This document shows positions 9,301-22,472 of a stretch of DNA of 64,000 nucleotides, piece by piece (positions within the stretch are counted from its first letter, which is position 1; each line of letters begins with the position of its first letter). The DNA comes from Myxococcus stipitatus. GTDB lineage: Bacteria; Myxococcota; Myxococcia; Myxococcales; Myxococcaceae. The notes under the pieces are model-generated. The model saw only the letters and a list, made by a program, of their open reading frames with translations. It was not told the DNA's origin and did not search any database. The stretch is taken from assembly GCF_037414475.1 (NCBI RefSeq), contig NZ_CP147913.1:9372501-9436500 (forward strand). The letters are read 5' to 3'. The position numbers and the translations under genes were made by a program.

Positions 9301-10716
9301 GACCGCATCGGGCTGCTCTCGCACGCGCTGCTGAATCAACGTCAGGACCGGGAGCGCCGGTGTCGGGAGCGGCCCGCCATCGAGGATCGACAGCTCAGGG
9401 GAACCCACGGAGGACGATGCATCGATTCCGTGAAGGGGTTGCTCCGGTGCCGCGAGCCACGTGTCGAGGCGCTGGAGGAAGTCCTGCTGGTGGGAGTCCA
9501 CCGTCCTCGCGTCGTAGCAGGCGGGGTTGGCGTCGAAGTCGACGCGCAGGCCACCGCCGTCGGCGCGGGCATAGAGCCCGATGGAGAGGTCCTCCACCGG
9601 TCCCGCCGAGATGTTGTGCGCGATGCTGGTCAACCCCGCGAAGCGCAGCCCGTAGTCGAACGGCATGATGTTGACGACGGGGCCAAACAGCTTGCGCTGC
9701 CCGCCGACTCGCCGCAGGTCGCGGCGAAGCTGCTCGTAGCGATAGCGGAGGTGGGGTCTCGAGGCTCGCAGCTCCAAGGCGACGTCTCGGGCCAGCGATG
9801 CCAGCGTCGCGCCAGGTGCGATGGGGACTCGCAGCGGCACGATGTTCATCGCCATGCACGGCACACGCAACGAGACCGAGCCCAGACGGGTCATCACCGG
9901 CAAGCCGAGCACCACTTCCGGCGCGCCCGTGCGCGAGTGAATCCACGCCGCGGTAGCGGCCAGCACCAGGTCCGACCAGGTGAGGCCCATCGGGCGCGCG
10001 ATACCCTGCATACGCTCGACCTGCGAGGACGTGAGCTGCCGTGTGGCACGGACGAACGACGTGGACATGGGGGCAGGGGGCGCCAGCGTCACCGGTAGCG
10101 GAGACTCCGTGAGCCGGTCGACCCAGAAGGTCCGGTCCTGCTCGAACTGGGGACTGGCGCGGTAGGACGCGTCCTCGTCGAGCACGGGGCGCAGGGGCGC
10201 GAGGCTGGCGGGCGCCGGACGGCCCATGGCCCGCGCGGTGTAGAGCTCCGCGACCCGCCGCGCGAGGAGGGAGAAGCCATAGCCATCCACCGCGATGTGA
10301 TGGACGCGCTGGAACCAGAAGTGCCGCTCGGGTCCCGCCTTGAAGAGGGCCTGTGCGAACAGGGGACCTCGGGTGAGGTCCACGGTCCGCTGGAGGTCCT
10401 CGTGCATCCACGTCCGGGCCGAGGCCCACGGGTCCGACTCGGTGGTCAGGTCGACCTGCTGGAGCGCCCACTCGGCATGAGGGCTGACCCGTTGCCTGGG
10501 GCCGCTCTCCGTGGACTTGAAGCGCGCATGCAGCGCCTCTGCTTCGTCGACGGTCTGCCGGACGGCCGCCTCGAAGTGGCCGACGTCGAGGAGACCCCGC
10601 AGCTCGATGCACTCGCCCGCGTTGTAGATGGGACTCGCGAGGTCGAGCTGCTGCCCGACCCAGATTCCGTGCTGCGCCGCGGAGAGCGGCCACCATGTGT
10701 CGTGTGACTCAGGCAT
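6337..10716 (-). CDS. mxcG: Myxochelin-type NRPS, C-A-T-reductase (MxcG)
   Basis: This 1459-residue protein is a one-module synthetase with a reductive release domain. Condensation: about residues 5-430, with HHIAVDG at 139-145. Adenylation: about 450-930, with core motif [12 protein letters not shown]. Carrier: active serine near residue 1003 (DRGGQSLQS). Thioester reductase: from about 1088, with GATGFVG and the catalytic YQQSK. The adenylation code read by hand is DAEDIGTVVK, a lysine-type code. In myxochelin biosynthesis the condensation domain acylates both lysine amines with 2,3-dihydroxybenzoate and the reductase releases an aldehyde or alcohol. The start is set by AAGAAGGA upstream of ATG 10716. 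Confidence 0.95.
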   Translation of the reverse strand: MPESHDTWWPLSAAQHGIWVGQQLDLASPIYNAGECIELRGLLDVGHFEAAVRQTVDEAEALHARFKSTESGPRQRVSPHAEWALQQVDLTTESDPWASARTWMHEDLQRTVDLTRGPLFAQALFKAGPERHFWFQRVHHIAVDGYGFSLLARRVAELYTARAMGRPAPASLAPLRPVLDEDASYRASPQFEQDRTFWVDRLTESPLPVTLAPPAPMSTSFVRATRQLTSSQVERMQGIARPMGLTWSDLVLAATAAWIHSRTGAPEVVLGLPVMTRLGSVSLRVPCMAMNIVPLRVPIAPGATLASLARDVALELRASRPHLRYRYEQLRRDLRRVGGQRKLFGPVVNIMPFDYGLRFAGLTSIAHNISAGPVEDLSIGLYARADGGGLRVDFDANPACYDARTVDSHQQDFLQRLDTWLAAPEQPLHGIDASSSVGSPELSILDGGPLPTPALPVLTLIQQRVREQPDAVAVEHGAHRLTYRELWQRVQELAARLAAEGVRADTPVAVKMPRGLDAVVASLGILYSGAGYLPLDPNGPESRAAAILDDAAPSLRVVPASATEANPRPAGHLAIQRREAAPTTESTPSRSEGERLAYVIYTSGSTGQPNGVQIAHDALAHFVAGATQRYGLHREDRVLQFAPLHFDASVEEIFLTLCAGARLVLRTDEMLQSVPRLLEACAVYGITVLDLPTAFWHELAYAISTEAASLPSSVRIIIIGGEAALPERVARWRASVGSSVQLLNTYGPTEATVVATTASLEGAEGPTSDERDEIPIGRPLPGVRAALIDAQGRIVAKGTEGELCLMGGALARGYLGRPELDRARFIPLTALPDQPRAYRTGDKARMREDGQLVFVGRVDDELKISGHRIDPAEVETVLLGHPGVREAAVVGQQLPGGSRRLCAHVVAEAPAPSAGDLRKHLLAHLPAPMVPGVIVFTELLPRTSTGKIDRAALRKAISVERASTSTPTTTELERVVLGIWEEVLGATDLTPQDDFFDRGGQSLQSIQVANRLGIALGREVAVATVFRHPTAAALAQTLEHGESVGVDTPGPSSTMLADAELSEEIVPRTAHVPATHSHASFESLLPAPRQVLLTGATGFVGAHLLDQLLRQTQARVVCLVRARDEAQAMARVRAALSSQELSPPSLADRVVALPSDLTRPWLGLEPARFHGLAAECDVILHNAAVVSVVREYGSVQAVNVQGTRELLRLAAIAPIKPFHYVSTLAVAPQANVSPEVPEDFVPAHAGLRDGYQQSKWVAERLVQQASERGVPVAVYRLGRVVGASDTALVNPQDLVWRILLAGVPSGSLPLLDVGETWTPVDYVARAIVALSRRATPGAVFNLTPVPDVRLSELFRWVREYGYPVEMAPIPEWRARVAERAGTADNTTTLAFFDLRSSTSSEPAFGLGPVRCQRLHQSLEGTGITCPPANRDLFFRYLNTCVARGLLPPAPGASLETASP

Positions 10717-10776
10717 CGGCAGGTCCTTCTTGGGTGCATCGAACGAAGGGGAGCGAGGACGCCCTCGCTCCACCCA

Positions 10777-11715
10777 TCACCGCGCCTGGTGCTGGAGGGG
10801 GATCTGGCCGCTGCTCGCCGCCGGAAGGGGGAGCGTCAAGGCGCCGAGAAGCGCGCACCACTCCGTGAGGGTGGGCCGCTCCGCCAGCTCCACGAAGGTG
10901 ACCTCGGCGCCCGCGTTCCTCCACCGCTCGACCAGGCTCATCAGTCGGATGGAGTCCATGCCGCGCTCGAGCAGGTTCTCCTCTTCGCCCAGCTCCATCA
11001 GGGAGACCTGGAGCATCTCCGCGACGTCGGCGCGGACCTGATGACTGCTCAGGCCGGAAGTCGGACTCACGGTGGCCGGAGGTCCCAGCGCGGTGATGAC
11101 CTGCTGCGCGGTGGTCGTGACGGCGCAGAGCTGCGCCGCATAGTTGAGCGCGAGCTGGTGGTGCGCGAGGGAGAAGTCACCCAACGCGTCAGCGACGAGG
11201 AAGGGCTGGATGTTGCTCATGAACCCGTCGCTGGCCGTCTGGAGGCAGCCGATGTGCGCGTAGATGCCGCAGATGATGAGCTGGTCCTTGCCCTTGTCCC
11301 GCATCGTCTCCAGCAGGTTCGTGCGGCGGAACGCGCTGTAGGTCCACTTGGTGAGCTGGATGTCACCGTCGCCCGGGGTGAGCGCGTCGATGATCTGCTT
11401 CTGATGGGGGCCGCCGTTGATGCCGCCGCCCCAGAAGTCCAGCAGCAGGCCGCGCTGCTCCGGCGACTGTCCACCCGGCTGCGCGGAGAACACCACGGGG
11501 ATGCCGAGCGACAGGCAGTGCCGCCGGAGTTGCTGGATGTTGGAGACCAGCTCCGTGACGGGAGAGGCGCCGGCGGTGAAGGCCTCCACGAAGTAGCGCT
11601 GCATGTCGTGGACGAGCAGCACCGCGCGCTGGGGGGCGGGCGTCCACGCGACCTTGTTCTTCGGCAGGTCGGCGGTGCCGGGCATGGGGTAGGGAGTGAT
11701 GGCTGGGAGCGCCAT
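10777..11715 (-). CDS. mxcF: Isochorismatase with aryl carrier domain (MxcF/EntB type)
   Basis: This 312-residue protein is bifunctional, like EntB. The N-terminal isochorismatase domain (about 1-215; LLVHDMQRYF and the ICGIYAHIGC active-site segment) turns isochorismate into 2,3-dihydro-2,3-dihydroxybenzoate. The C-terminal aryl carrier domain (about 225-300) has ERGMDSIRLM, whose serine should receive phosphopantetheine and then 2,3-dihydroxybenzoate from MxcE. A GAGGACC ribosome site precedes ATG 11715. It lies 35 nt after mxcE and 60 nt before mxcG. The phosphopantetheinyl transferase it needs is not in the window. Confidence 0.95.
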   Translation of the reverse strand: MALPAITPYPMPGTADLPKNKVAWTPAPQRAVLLVHDMQRYFVEAFTAGASPVTELVSNIQQLRRHCLSLGIPVVFSAQPGGQSPEQRGLLLDFWGGGINGGPHQKQIIDALTPGDGDIQLTKWTYSAFRRTNLLETMRDKGKDQLIICGIYAHIGCLQTASDGFMSNIQPFLVADALGDFSLAHHQLALNYAAQLCAVTTTAQQVITALGPPATVSPTSGLSSHQVRADVAEMLQVSLMELGEEENLLERGMDSIRLMSLVERWRNAGAEVTFVELAERPTLTEWCALLGALTLPLPAASSGQIPLQHQAR

Positions 11716-11750
11716 GGGTCGGTCCTCGGGTGGAGCAGGGAGAAGGGATG

Positions 11751-13379
11751 TCAGCGAGTGGGCGCGGGGCGGACGAGCGCCTCTCGCAGGGCTTTCTTGC
11801 TGACCTTGCCGACGCCGGTTTTCGGGAACACGTCGATGAACTCGACCCGATCCGGAATCTTGAATGCGGCCAGGCCACGCTCCCTCAGGAACGAGGTCAG
11901 TGAGGCGGCGGGAGGCGGAGCCCCGCGTGGAATGACGAAGGCGCACGTGCGCTCGCCGAGGAAGGCGTCCGGCATGGAGACGACGGCGGCGTCGTGGACC
12001 ATGGGGTGCGCCAGGAGGTGGTTCTCGACCTCCTCCGCGGCCACCTTGTCGCCGCCCCGGTTGATCTGGTCCTTCGCCCGGCCTTCCACGACGAGGTATC
12101 CGTCCGCCGTCAACCGCACCAGGTCCCCGGTGCCGTAGAAGCCGTCGGCCGTGAAGGCGCGCGCGTTGTGGACCTCCGCCTTGTAGTAGCCACGAATCGT
12201 GTACGGCCCTCGCGTGAAGAGCTGGCCCGTCTGGCCCACTTCGACGTCGTGGCCGTCCTCATCGACGACGCGAATCTCGTCGTCCGCGCAGATGGGGCGA
12301 CCCTGGGTGTGGACGATGCGCTCTTCCGGGTCGTCCAGCCGCGTGTAGTTGACCAGTCCCTCCGCCATTCCGAAGACCTGCTGGAGCGTGCAGCCCAGCG
12401 TGGGCTTCACGCGGGCCGCGGCCTCGGCGCTCAGCTTCGCGCCGCCCACCTGAAGCACCTTCAGGCTGGAGAGGTCGTGCCGGCGCGCCTTGGCCGCGTC
12501 CATCCACACCATCGCCAGGGGAGGCACCAGCGCGGTGATGGTGACCTTCTCCCGTTCGATGAGCGGGAAGGCCACGTCCGGGCTCGGGTGCAACGCCAGC
12601 ACCGCCGTGCCCCCCGCGTAGAGCGTCCCGAACACTCCGGGCGAACTCATCGGGAAGTTGTGCGCGGCGGGCAGCGCGCAGAGATACACGCTCGAGGTGT
12701 CGAGCTGGCAGATCTCCGCGCTCGCGCGAACGCTGTAGAGATAGTCGTCATGCGTGCGCGGGATGAGCTTGGGCACTCCCGTGCTGCCGCCGGAGAGTTG
12801 GAAGAAGGCCACGTCGTCGGGCCGCGGCTCCTCCAGCGCCTCGGGCGAGCGGTAGAGGCTCTCCAGCGAGGTGTACGGGCCCGCGTCCCCCACGACGATG
12901 ACGTGCTGGAGCGAGGGCACCGCTGCCTTCACACTGGCCGCGAGCGTCCGGTAGTCGAACCCACCATGCCGGTCCGCGATGACGTAGGCGACCGCCTCGG
13001 TGAACTCGCAGAAGTAGCCAATCTCCGAACCCCGGTGCGCCGGGAGGGCGAAGACGGGCAGGGCGCCCAGCCGGAAGAGGGCGAAGCAGACTTCATGGAA
13101 GGCGGCGATGTTGGGCAGCTGCACCACCACCCGGTCCTTCGGCTTGATGCCCAGGGCCTTGAAGCCGGAGGCGAGCCGGTCCACCCGCGCGTCGAGCTTG
13201 CGGTACGTCCACCGGTCGTCGCCGGAGACCAGCGCGACGCGGTCTCCATGGCGCTCCGCGCGCTCGCGCAACATCTGGCCGAAGGTCTCCCCGCGCCAGT
13301 AGCCCGCGTCGCGGTAGCGCTCCGCGAAGTCCTCCGGCCACGTGGGACACCCGGGGAGCCGGGTTTCGGCGGCGCTCAC
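11751..13379 (-). CDS. mxcE: 2,3-dihydroxybenzoate-AMP ligase (MxcE/EntE type)
   Basis: This 542-residue stand-alone adenylation enzyme is close to EntE in length. It has the phosphate-binding motif [19 protein letters not shown], the GTGD motif ([10 protein letters not shown]) and the C-terminal lysine region ([11 protein letters not shown]). It activates 2,3-dihydroxybenzoate with ATP and loads it onto the carrier domain of MxcF. The GTG start at 13379 overlaps the mxcD stop, so the two genes are probably translationally coupled. Its aryl specificity is inferred from the EntE-like sequence and the operon. Confidence 0.95.
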   Translation of the reverse strand: MSAAETRLPGCPTWPEDFAERYRDAGYWRGETFGQMLRERAERHGDRVALVSGDDRWTYRKLDARVDRLASGFKALGIKPKDRVVVQLPNIAAFHEVCFALFRLGALPVFALPAHRGSEIGYFCEFTEAVAYVIADRHGGFDYRTLAASVKAAVPSLQHVIVVGDAGPYTSLESLYRSPEALEEPRPDDVAFFQLSGGSTGVPKLIPRTHDDYLYSVRASAEICQLDTSSVYLCALPAAHNFPMSSPGVFGTLYAGGTAVLALHPSPDVAFPLIEREKVTITALVPPLAMVWMDAAKARRHDLSSLKVLQVGGAKLSAEAAARVKPTLGCTLQQVFGMAEGLVNYTRLDDPEERIVHTQGRPICADDEIRVVDEDGHDVEVGQTGQLFTRGPYTIRGYYKAEVHNARAFTADGFYGTGDLVRLTADGYLVVEGRAKDQINRGGDKVAAEEVENHLLAHPMVHDAAVVSMPDAFLGERTCAFVIPRGAPPPAASLTSFLRERGLAAFKIPDRVEFIDVFPKTGVGKVSKKALREALVRPAPTR

Positions 13380-14608
13380 GACTTCACCTCGACGCCCGGG
13401 CCCAACCCCATCGCCTGGAGCATCGTGCGGAACTTCGCCTCGGTCTCCGCCAGCTCGGACTCCGGCTTGGAGCCCGCGACGATTCCCGCGCCCGCGAACA
13501 GGCGCAGCGAGTGCTCGTCGGCCTCGGCGCAGCGGATGGTCACCGCCCACTGGCCGTCGCCATTCACGTCGCACCATCCGACCGCGCCCGTGTAGTAGCC
13601 CCGCTCAAATGGCTCGATGTCGCCGATGGCCGCGTGGGCCAGCGCCGTGGGATGGCCACACACGGCCGGGGTCGGATGCAGCGCCACGGCGAGCGTGAGC
13701 GAGCTGATGCCCGGGTCCACCAGCTCCCCGATGATGCGGCTGGACAGGTGCCACATCGTCTGCGTGCTGACGAGCGAGGGACTCGCCGGGACATCGAGGC
13801 TCTTGCAGAACGGGCGCAGCGCCTCCGCCACCGCGTCGATGACCACCGCGTGCTCGTGCAGGTCCTTGGGGGACTGGAGCAGTGTCTGGGCCCGGCGCTG
13901 GTCCTCCACCGGGTCCGGACTGCGCGCCGCCGAGCCCGCGAGCGGATTGGCCAGCACCTGCATCCCGGAGCGGGACACGAGCAGCTCGGGGCTCGCACCA
14001 ATCAACGTGCGCCGGCCTTCGCCAGGGAAGGCCGCCCCGCGCGCGGGCAGGTCCACCGCGAAGGTGTAGCCGGATGGATTGCGCCGAGCCAGGTTGTGCA
14101 ACAGCCGCTGAAGGTCGATGGGCGTGGTGGCGCTCAGATGCAGCGCGCGCGACAGCACCACCTTGCGCAGCGGGCCTTCTTCCATCCGCTTCAGCGCCTG
14201 GGCCACGCCGTCGAGATAGGCGGAAGGCTCCGGCACGGGTTGGACGGTGTAGCGCGCCGGCTGCGCGGGCGGGGGCATGGCTACGTCGTCGAACACCAAC
14301 GGCCCCGCGCGCTGAATCGTCAGGGGCACCACGAGCTGCGCGGGGACACTCCCGTCGAAGGGCACCGCGCCCACCGCCACGGGGATGTCGTGGTCCGCCT
14401 GCCGCGAGTCTCCCAGCACCGCCGCCACGCGCTCCGGCAGCCGCTCCAGCGAGCTGACACCCCCTACGTGGGGCACCGTGGCGAACGTGCCTCGCGCCAA
14501 CAGCGTGCGGCGCGGGGAGGCGAAGAAGAACGACGAGCCCGCCTCGTAGCTCTCGAGCAACTGCGCGGCCAGCTTCTGGGGTACCTCGGAACGGTCGGTC
14601 TGCGTCAC
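13376..14608 (-). CDS. mxcD: Isochorismate synthase (MxcD/EntC type)
   Basis: This 410-residue chorismate-binding-family enzyme has the GASPELLV motif, the PLAGSAAR segment and the C-terminal YYTGAVGW motif of isochorismate synthases. It isomerises chorismate to isochorismate, the first committed step to 2,3-dihydroxybenzoate. The GTG start at 14608 has a good AGGAG ribosome site 8-12 nt upstream; no ATG fits. The 133 nt between mxcC and this gene hold a Fur-like operator and a TTGACC hexamer, so mxcD probably has its own promoter as well as read-through from mxcC. Confidence 0.94.
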   Translation of the reverse strand: MTQTDRSEVPQKLAAQLLESYEAGSSFFFASPRRTLLARGTFATVPHVGGVSSLERLPERVAAVLGDSRQADHDIPVAVGAVPFDGSVPAQLVVPLTIQRAGPLVFDDVAMPPPAQPARYTVQPVPEPSAYLDGVAQALKRMEEGPLRKVVLSRALHLSATTPIDLQRLLHNLARRNPSGYTFAVDLPARGAAFPGEGRRTLIGASPELLVSRSGMQVLANPLAGSAARSPDPVEDQRRAQTLLQSPKDLHEHAVVIDAVAEALRPFCKSLDVPASPSLVSTQTMWHLSSRIIGELVDPGISSLTLAVALHPTPAVCGHPTALAHAAIGDIEPFERGYYTGAVGWCDVNGDGQWAVTIRCAEADEHSLRLFAGAGIVAGSKPESELAETEAKFRTMLQAMGLGPGVEVKS

Positions 14609-14679
14609 GGCCTGACTCCTGGTTTTCAGAGGGGCCTCGCCGTGGGCGAGACTCCGACATATTTCTGAACTTTGATTCT

Positions 14680-14698
14680 GATATGGAGAATCGTTATC
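14680..14698 (-). promoter_or_regulatory. Fur-box-like operator between mxcC and mxcD
   Basis: On the plus strand the site GATATGGAGAATCGTTATC matches the classical Fur box GATAATGATAATCATTATC at 15 of 19 positions (hand count). A TTGACC hexamer lies at 14740-14745 on the minus strand, about 47 nt before the operator, as at mxcC and mxcH. The site should control an internal promoter driving mxcD and the genes after it. Binding is inferred. Confidence 0.7.
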
Positions 14699-14741
14699 AA
14701 ATCCTGAACACGCCCAGGCCCTGGAGGAGGAGGGGGCGGGG

Positions 14742-15515
14742 TCAACAGCCCAAGGTGGCGCCCCCATCGACGCAGAGGTCGTGAAGGGTGATGTGCCGCG
14801 CGCGGTCCGAGGCGAGGAACTGCACCGCGTCCGCGATGTCGCGCGGCGTGGCGATGCGGCGCAGGGGAATGCCGACGCGGTAGCTCTCCGAGGCGCCCGC
14901 GATGACCGCGTCCGCGCCGTGCTCGTCCTTCCACAGCATCCGCTGCATGGCCGTGTCGGTGGAGCCCGGGGACACCACGTTGCAGCGGATGCCGTACTCG
15001 GCCAGCTCCAACCCCAGGCACTTGGTGAACATGGTGGAGGCGGCCTTGGACGCGGCATAGGCCCCCATCTGCATCCGCGGCGTCCCCGAGGCGTTGGAGC
15101 TCACCGTGACGATGACTCCGGCCCGGCGAGCCACCATGCGCCGCGCCACCGCGCGCGAGACATGAAACACGCCGTTCGTGTTCACCGCGAACGTGGTGGC
15201 CCAGTCCTCGTCAGACATCGACACCACCGGAGACCTCCGCAGCACCCCCGCGACGTTGACCAGCGTGTGGATGGGGCCCAGCTCCCGCTCGACGCGCTCC
15301 ACCACTGTCTCCACCGCGCCCGCGTCACTCACGCTGACCGGCCACGCGGCGGCCTTCTGTCCCCGCCCTCGCAGCTCCGCCACCAGGGCCAACAGCCCCT
15401 CCGAGTTCGTGTCGAGCGCGGCGATGGTGGCTTCCGCGGCCAGCGCCCTCGCGACCTCGGCGCCAATGCCCTGCGCCGCACCCGTCACCAACGCCACCCG
15501 CGGTGTCTCTCCCAT
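14742..15515 (-). CDS. mxcC: 2,3-dihydro-2,3-dihydroxybenzoate dehydrogenase (MxcC/EntA type)
   Basis: This 257-residue short-chain dehydrogenase has the NAD-binding motif VTGAAQGIG and the catalytic YAASK. It oxidises 2,3-dihydro-2,3-dihydroxybenzoate to 2,3-dihydroxybenzoate with NAD+. The start at ATG 15515 is set by an AAGGAGAGGG ribosome site; the frame stays open upstream, but that part runs through the Fur-like operator and is not expected to be coding. It is the first gene of the siderophore operon. The short-chain dehydrogenase family is broad, so the substrate is assigned mainly from its neighbours. Confidence 0.94.
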   Translation of the reverse strand: MGETPRVALVTGAAQGIGAEVARALAAEATIAALDTNSEGLLALVAELRGRGQKAAAWPVSVSDAGAVETVVERVERELGPIHTLVNVAGVLRRSPVVSMSDEDWATTFAVNTNGVFHVSRAVARRMVARRAGVIVTVSSNASGTPRMQMGAYAASKAASTMFTKCLGLELAEYGIRCNVVSPGSTDTAMQRMLWKDEHGADAVIAGASESYRVGIPLRRIATPRDIADAVQFLASDRARHITLHDLCVDGGATLGC

Positions 15516-15571
15516 CGACTCCCTCTCCTTCGGCCTCGCGGCGCGAGGAACCTGTCGGAAACCCGATAGAT

Positions 15572-15590
15572 GAGAATGGTTCTCATTATC
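15572..15590 (-). promoter_or_regulatory. Fur-box-like operator upstream of mxcC
   Basis: The plus-strand 19-mer GAGAATGGTTCTCATTATC matches the Fur consensus at 15 of 19 positions by hand count. It includes the palindrome TGAGAA-TGG-TTCTCA (15571-15585) and continues into a second overlapping AT-rich half (CGTTATTGAGATAATC), typical of extended Fur sites. A TTGACA hexamer at 15628-15633 (minus strand) lies 38-43 nt upstream. The site lies 57 nt before mxcC and 172 nt before the divergent Crp gene, so it might touch both promoters. Confidence 0.75.
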
Positions 15591-15761
15591 GTTATTGAGA
15601 TAATCTAGTGCCATGCGCCCCCCTCGGTGTCAAGGGTGGTTGTCACTCGCAGCGAAGCCGCCAGGGTGCGAGTGATAGGCCGGGGGATGCAATGTGGGGT
15701 GCGGGTGGGCTCTGATGGGGAGGGGGCATGGCGAGGCATGGCCAGGCTCCGGGGGGATGAC

Positions 15762-16442
15762 ATGTCACACGCGCAACTGCTGTCCGAAGTCTCGCTTTTC
15801 GAGCAGTTGGACAGCGAGGCATTGGAGAGCCTTTCGTCACTGCTGCGACCGTGCCGGTTCGCGCGCGGCGAGGTTGTCTTCCTTCAAGGAGACGTGGGGA
15901 CGGCGCTGTATGTCATCCGCCGGGGCGAGGTGGCCATCCGGCTGAGCTCACCCGAGGGCAAGGAGGTCATCCTGTCCTTGCTGTCTCGCGGGGACTTCTT
16001 CGGGGAGCTGGCCTTGCTGGATGGCGAGCCCCGGTCCACCGACGCGATGGCGCGGGAGGACTCGGAGCTCCTGAGTCTCCAGCGAGAGGACTTCCGCCGG
16101 TACCTGGAGGCCCGCCCCGGCGTGGCGACGGCGCTGCTGGCGACGTTGAGCCGGATGGTCCGGCACGTGACACAGCTGGTCCATGACACCCATTTCCTGG
16201 ATGCGCGGGAGCGGCTGGTGCGGGTGCTGCTGGGGTTGGCGAAGGAGCAAGGGGAGAGCGGCGCGGGTGGGGTGCGCATTCCCTTGCGGCTCACCCAGAC
16301 GGAGATCGCGAACCTCTGCGGGCTGACGCGGGAGAGCACCAACAAGTGGCTGCGCTTCTACGTGAGAGAGGGATTGCTGTCCTATGAGGGAGGGAGAATC
16401 ACCCTGGTCCATCCTGACCGCCTGGTGAGGGAGACCCCCTAG
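15762..16442 (+). CDS. Crp/Fnr-family transcriptional regulator
   Basis: This 226-residue protein has an N-terminal cyclic-nucleotide-binding fold (about 10-125; GDFFGELALLDGEPRSTDA is close to the cAMP phosphate-binding cassette) and a C-terminal winged helix-turn-helix (about 170-215; LTQTEIANLCGLTRESTNKWL). The cassette has the usual glutamate and an arginine-serine pair, so cyclic nucleotide binding is plausible. I see no Fnr-type cysteine cluster. It is divergent from mxcC and 97 nt before a second cyclic-nucleotide-binding gene. ATG 15762 was chosen because homology begins there, with a GGGGGGATGA stretch upstream. Targets are unknown. Confidence 0.88.
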   Translation: MSHAQLLSEVSLFEQLDSEALESLSSLLRPCRFARGEVVFLQGDVGTALYVIRRGEVAIRLSSPEGKEVILSLLSRGDFFGELALLDGEPRSTDAMAREDSELLSLQREDFRRYLEARPGVATALLATLSRMVRHVTQLVHDTHFLDARERLVRVLLGLAKEQGESGAGGVRIPLRLTQTEIANLCGLTRESTNKWLRFYVREGLLSYEGGRITLVHPDRLVRETP

Positions 16443-16539
16443 GATTGTGTTTGTTCCAGGTGTGATGGGCTTCACTGCGCCCGTGGGAATGCCTCATTAC
16501 GTTGGTCTTCCGAATCCACTCGCAGTCCGTGGAGGCGGC

Positions 16540-17352
16540 ATGTCGAACCCGGTTTCTCCAATCCCTTCCTTGCAACCGATGGGGCCCGCTCCGTTGCCGG
16601 TGTGGACGCGCTTCCTCCCTCCAGGGCAGGTGGTGCTGCGCGAGGGGGACTCGGGCTCGTCGATGTTCGTCATCCTGGAGGGCAAGGTGGCGGTGTGCCG
16701 GGAGCCCACGCAGCGACGGGACGCGCGGACCCTGGCCATGCTCTCCGCGGGAGACTTCTTCGGGGAGCTGGCGCTGATGACCCACTGTCCCCGCATGGCC
16801 AGCGTCGTCACCATGGAGCGGACCGTGGTGCGGGAGCTGTCGCTCAACGGGCTCGCGGTCGCTGGGCCCCGCCACGGCGTGGAGGCCCCCGTGGTCGCCA
16901 TGCGGTGCCGGGAGCGGCTGCTCGGGGATGCCTTGCGATGCAGTCCCCTGTTGAGCGGGCTGTCGCCTGGACTCTGGGCTCAATTGGGCGGAGCGCTGGA
17001 GCCTTGCTCCGTGGGCGTGGGGGAGACGCTGCTCACGCGAGGGCACCCCGGGGACGCGCTCTACGTCCTGCTGCGAGGGCGCTGTGGGGTCTTCCACACG
17101 CACGGGGACGGGCGCATCACCGCCTATCCCGACATGGTGGAGGGAGACCTCTTCGGCGAGGTCTCCCTGCTGCGAGGACGGCTGGCCACGGCCACGGTGA
17201 GGGCGCGGACTCCCTGCACGTTGCTGCGGTTGGACCAGTCCGTGTTCCGCAAGCTCTTCTGGGGTCAGGCGGAGATCCGCCGGGCGCTGGTGAGCCTGGG
17301 CCTGGAGCGCATGCACCGGACCATGGACGTCATCGCCAGCGCGGGCGACTGA
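16540..17352 (+). CDS. Protein with two cyclic-nucleotide-binding domains, no DNA-binding domain
   Basis: This 270-residue protein has two cNMP-binding domains: about residues 22-115 (GDFFGELALM) and about 140-250 (GDLFGEVSLL). There is no helix-turn-helix, kinase or transporter region. The second copy keeps RGRLATATV, the position of the phosphate-binding arginine; the first has CPRMASVV. GGAGG lies upstream of ATG 16540. It follows the Crp-like gene in the same direction, so they may work together, for example as a nucleotide-sensing partner. It ends 1 nt before the convergent FadL-type gene. Function is unknown. Confidence 0.75.
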   Translation: MSNPVSPIPSLQPMGPAPLPVWTRFLPPGQVVLREGDSGSSMFVILEGKVAVCREPTQRRDARTLAMLSAGDFFGELALMTHCPRMASVVTMERTVVRELSLNGLAVAGPRHGVEAPVVAMRCRERLLGDALRCSPLLSGLSPGLWAQLGGALEPCSVGVGETLLTRGHPGDALYVLLRGRCGVFHTHGDGRITAYPDMVEGDLFGEVSLLRGRLATATVRARTPCTLLRLDQSVFRKLFWGQAEIRRALVSLGLERMHRTMDVIASAGD

Positions 17353-17353
17353 C

Positions 17354-18547
17354 CTACAGCGCGTAGCCGAGCGTCACGCTCAGCACGTGGGCGGAGCCCG
17401 AGTAGGTGCCGCCCATGCCGGGCGCGGTGCTCTTCGTGTCCGCGAGGATGACGAACTGATAGCCCGCGTCCGCGCGCAGGGCCCCCAGGTTGTAGCCCGC
17501 GCCCACGGTGAGCTTGTAGCGGTCCGCGTCCGGGAGGTCCGGCGTGAGGGTCTCCTCGGGGCTGGGCGCCAGGTCCGCGACCAGGCCCGCGCGCGCCTGG
17601 AGCTGGGGCGTGACGGTGTACTCGGCGCCCAGGTGGTACTTCGCCTTCGTCGACCACTGCTTCGCCACCGGGTTGTTGAGCTGCGGCGTGTCCGGGAACT
17701 CGATGGCCAGCTCCTCGAAGCTGGACCAGAAGGTGACCTGCGCATCGAAGGCCACCGTCAGCCGCTCCATCGGATAGAAGGCCATGCCGATGCCCAGCGT
17801 CGCGGGGAAGGTGACGTCCGCGCGCACGCGCTGGTCCACCATCCGCTGCTGGAACTCCGTGGGCACGTTCTGGAAGTCCGCCTTGCCGTCGAACGTGACG
17901 GCCACCGCGCTGCGGTAGTGCACCCCGATGGTCAACTCCTTGGGGAGCAGCTCCGCCTGGACGCCCGCGTTGAAGCCCACGCCCCACGCGCCACCGCCCA
18001 GGTGGATGGCGCCTTCGCTCTCCACGAAGTTCAACCCGCGGCGGATCTCCACCGTGGAGCGCACGATGTCCAGGCCCAGGCCCACCCGAATCGACTCATG
18101 CGCCTGATACGCGACCGTCGGGTTGATGTAGTAGGCCGTGAGGCTCGACTCCTTCCCCCGGAAGCGGCCCACGAAGTCGTCCTTCCAGCGGCTGCGCGCG
18201 CCGTAGGGGGCGTATGCGCCCACGCCGAACGCGAGCGACTCGAAGGGGCGGAACACCGCGAAGACATGTGGCGGCGGAGACACCGTCAGCTTCTGGCTCT
18301 GCGCCCCGCCTCCGTCCGGCGTGAACTCCAAGAGCGGGAGGATGCCGGTGTCTCCCACGGTGATATCCAACCGCTTCACACCCAGGATGTTGGCCGCGTT
18401 GGAGTAGATGGCCGACGAGTCATCCAGCCAGGCCGTGGCCGCATTGCCCATGCCCGTCGAGCGTGCGCTCTGCGTGTCGATCTGAAACCCCGCGGCCTGG
18501 CTGGCTCCCGCGGCGAGCAGTGTCATGAGGGAGAGCGTCGTCTTCAT
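17354..18547 (-). CDS. FadL/OmpP1/TodX-family outer-membrane transporter
   Basis: This 397-residue protein has a signal peptide (MKTTLSLMTLLAAGASQA) and then the FadL-family start AGFQIDTQSARSTGMGNAATA, which in known structures forms the hatch. The NAANILG region and a strand-rich barrel ending in LSVTLGYAL follow. FadL porins pass fatty acids and other hydrophobic compounds across the outer membrane. Export or uptake of a lipid-like product of the neighbouring NRPS cluster is conceivable, but there is no direct evidence. It is transcribed away from the NRPS gene and ends almost touching the cNMP-binding gene. Confidence 0.88.
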   Translation of the reverse strand: MKTTLSLMTLLAAGASQAAGFQIDTQSARSTGMGNAATAWLDDSSAIYSNAANILGVKRLDITVGDTGILPLLEFTPDGGGAQSQKLTVSPPPHVFAVFRPFESLAFGVGAYAPYGARSRWKDDFVGRFRGKESSLTAYYINPTVAYQAHESIRVGLGLDIVRSTVEIRRGLNFVESEGAIHLGGGAWGVGFNAGVQAELLPKELTIGVHYRSAVAVTFDGKADFQNVPTEFQQRMVDQRVRADVTFPATLGIGMAFYPMERLTVAFDAQVTFWSSFEELAIEFPDTPQLNNPVAKQWSTKAKYHLGAEYTVTPQLQARAGLVADLAPSPEETLTPDLPDADRYKLTVGAGYNLGALRADAGYQFVILADTKSTAPGMGGTYSGSAHVLSVTLGYAL

Positions 18548-18887
18548 GGTCTTCAGGTCATCCGTCACGCCCAGGTGCACCACGCCCCGCGCCGCCGGGA
18601 GACAGCGGCGGTGACCTCGCCCACCACGGTGGCGCGCTATCCCGGGCAGGCTCGGGTCACTCGGTAATCGACCAGTATACGACAGTCCGGGCGAGCACCT
18701 TGCTCGTCGCATCCAGCTCTAGAGCAATTTTCTGGAGCCGTTCCCCGAGAGCCGTGGACCCGGGTCGACGCGACACCACGCGACAAGTGTGAACCTCTCA
18801 TCCTTGGTGGGGAGGCTGCGTGCAAACACACATGTTTTCTCGTTAAGAAAGTTTCACCTGGATTCCCATTATCCAGACTCGCCCCCC
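18548..18887. other. 340-bp divergent intergenic region between porin and NRPS genes
   Basis: This must hold the promoters of both divergent genes. A perfect 6-bp inverted repeat with a 3-nt loop (CGAGCA-CCT-TGCTCG, 18692-18706) could be an operator or a small hairpin. A lower-GC tract lies at 18715-18735, and another just before the NRPS start (18825-18870). I see no Fur-like site and no convincing gene. Confidence 0.5.
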
Positions 18888-22466
<3,579 letters not shown>

Positions 22467-22472
22467 GCCGCC

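Noticed and set aside
18825-18887. Fur-type operator in front of the orphan NRPS
   Set aside because: The AT-rich patches (for example GATTCCCATTATCC) lack a palindrome and match the consensus too poorly.
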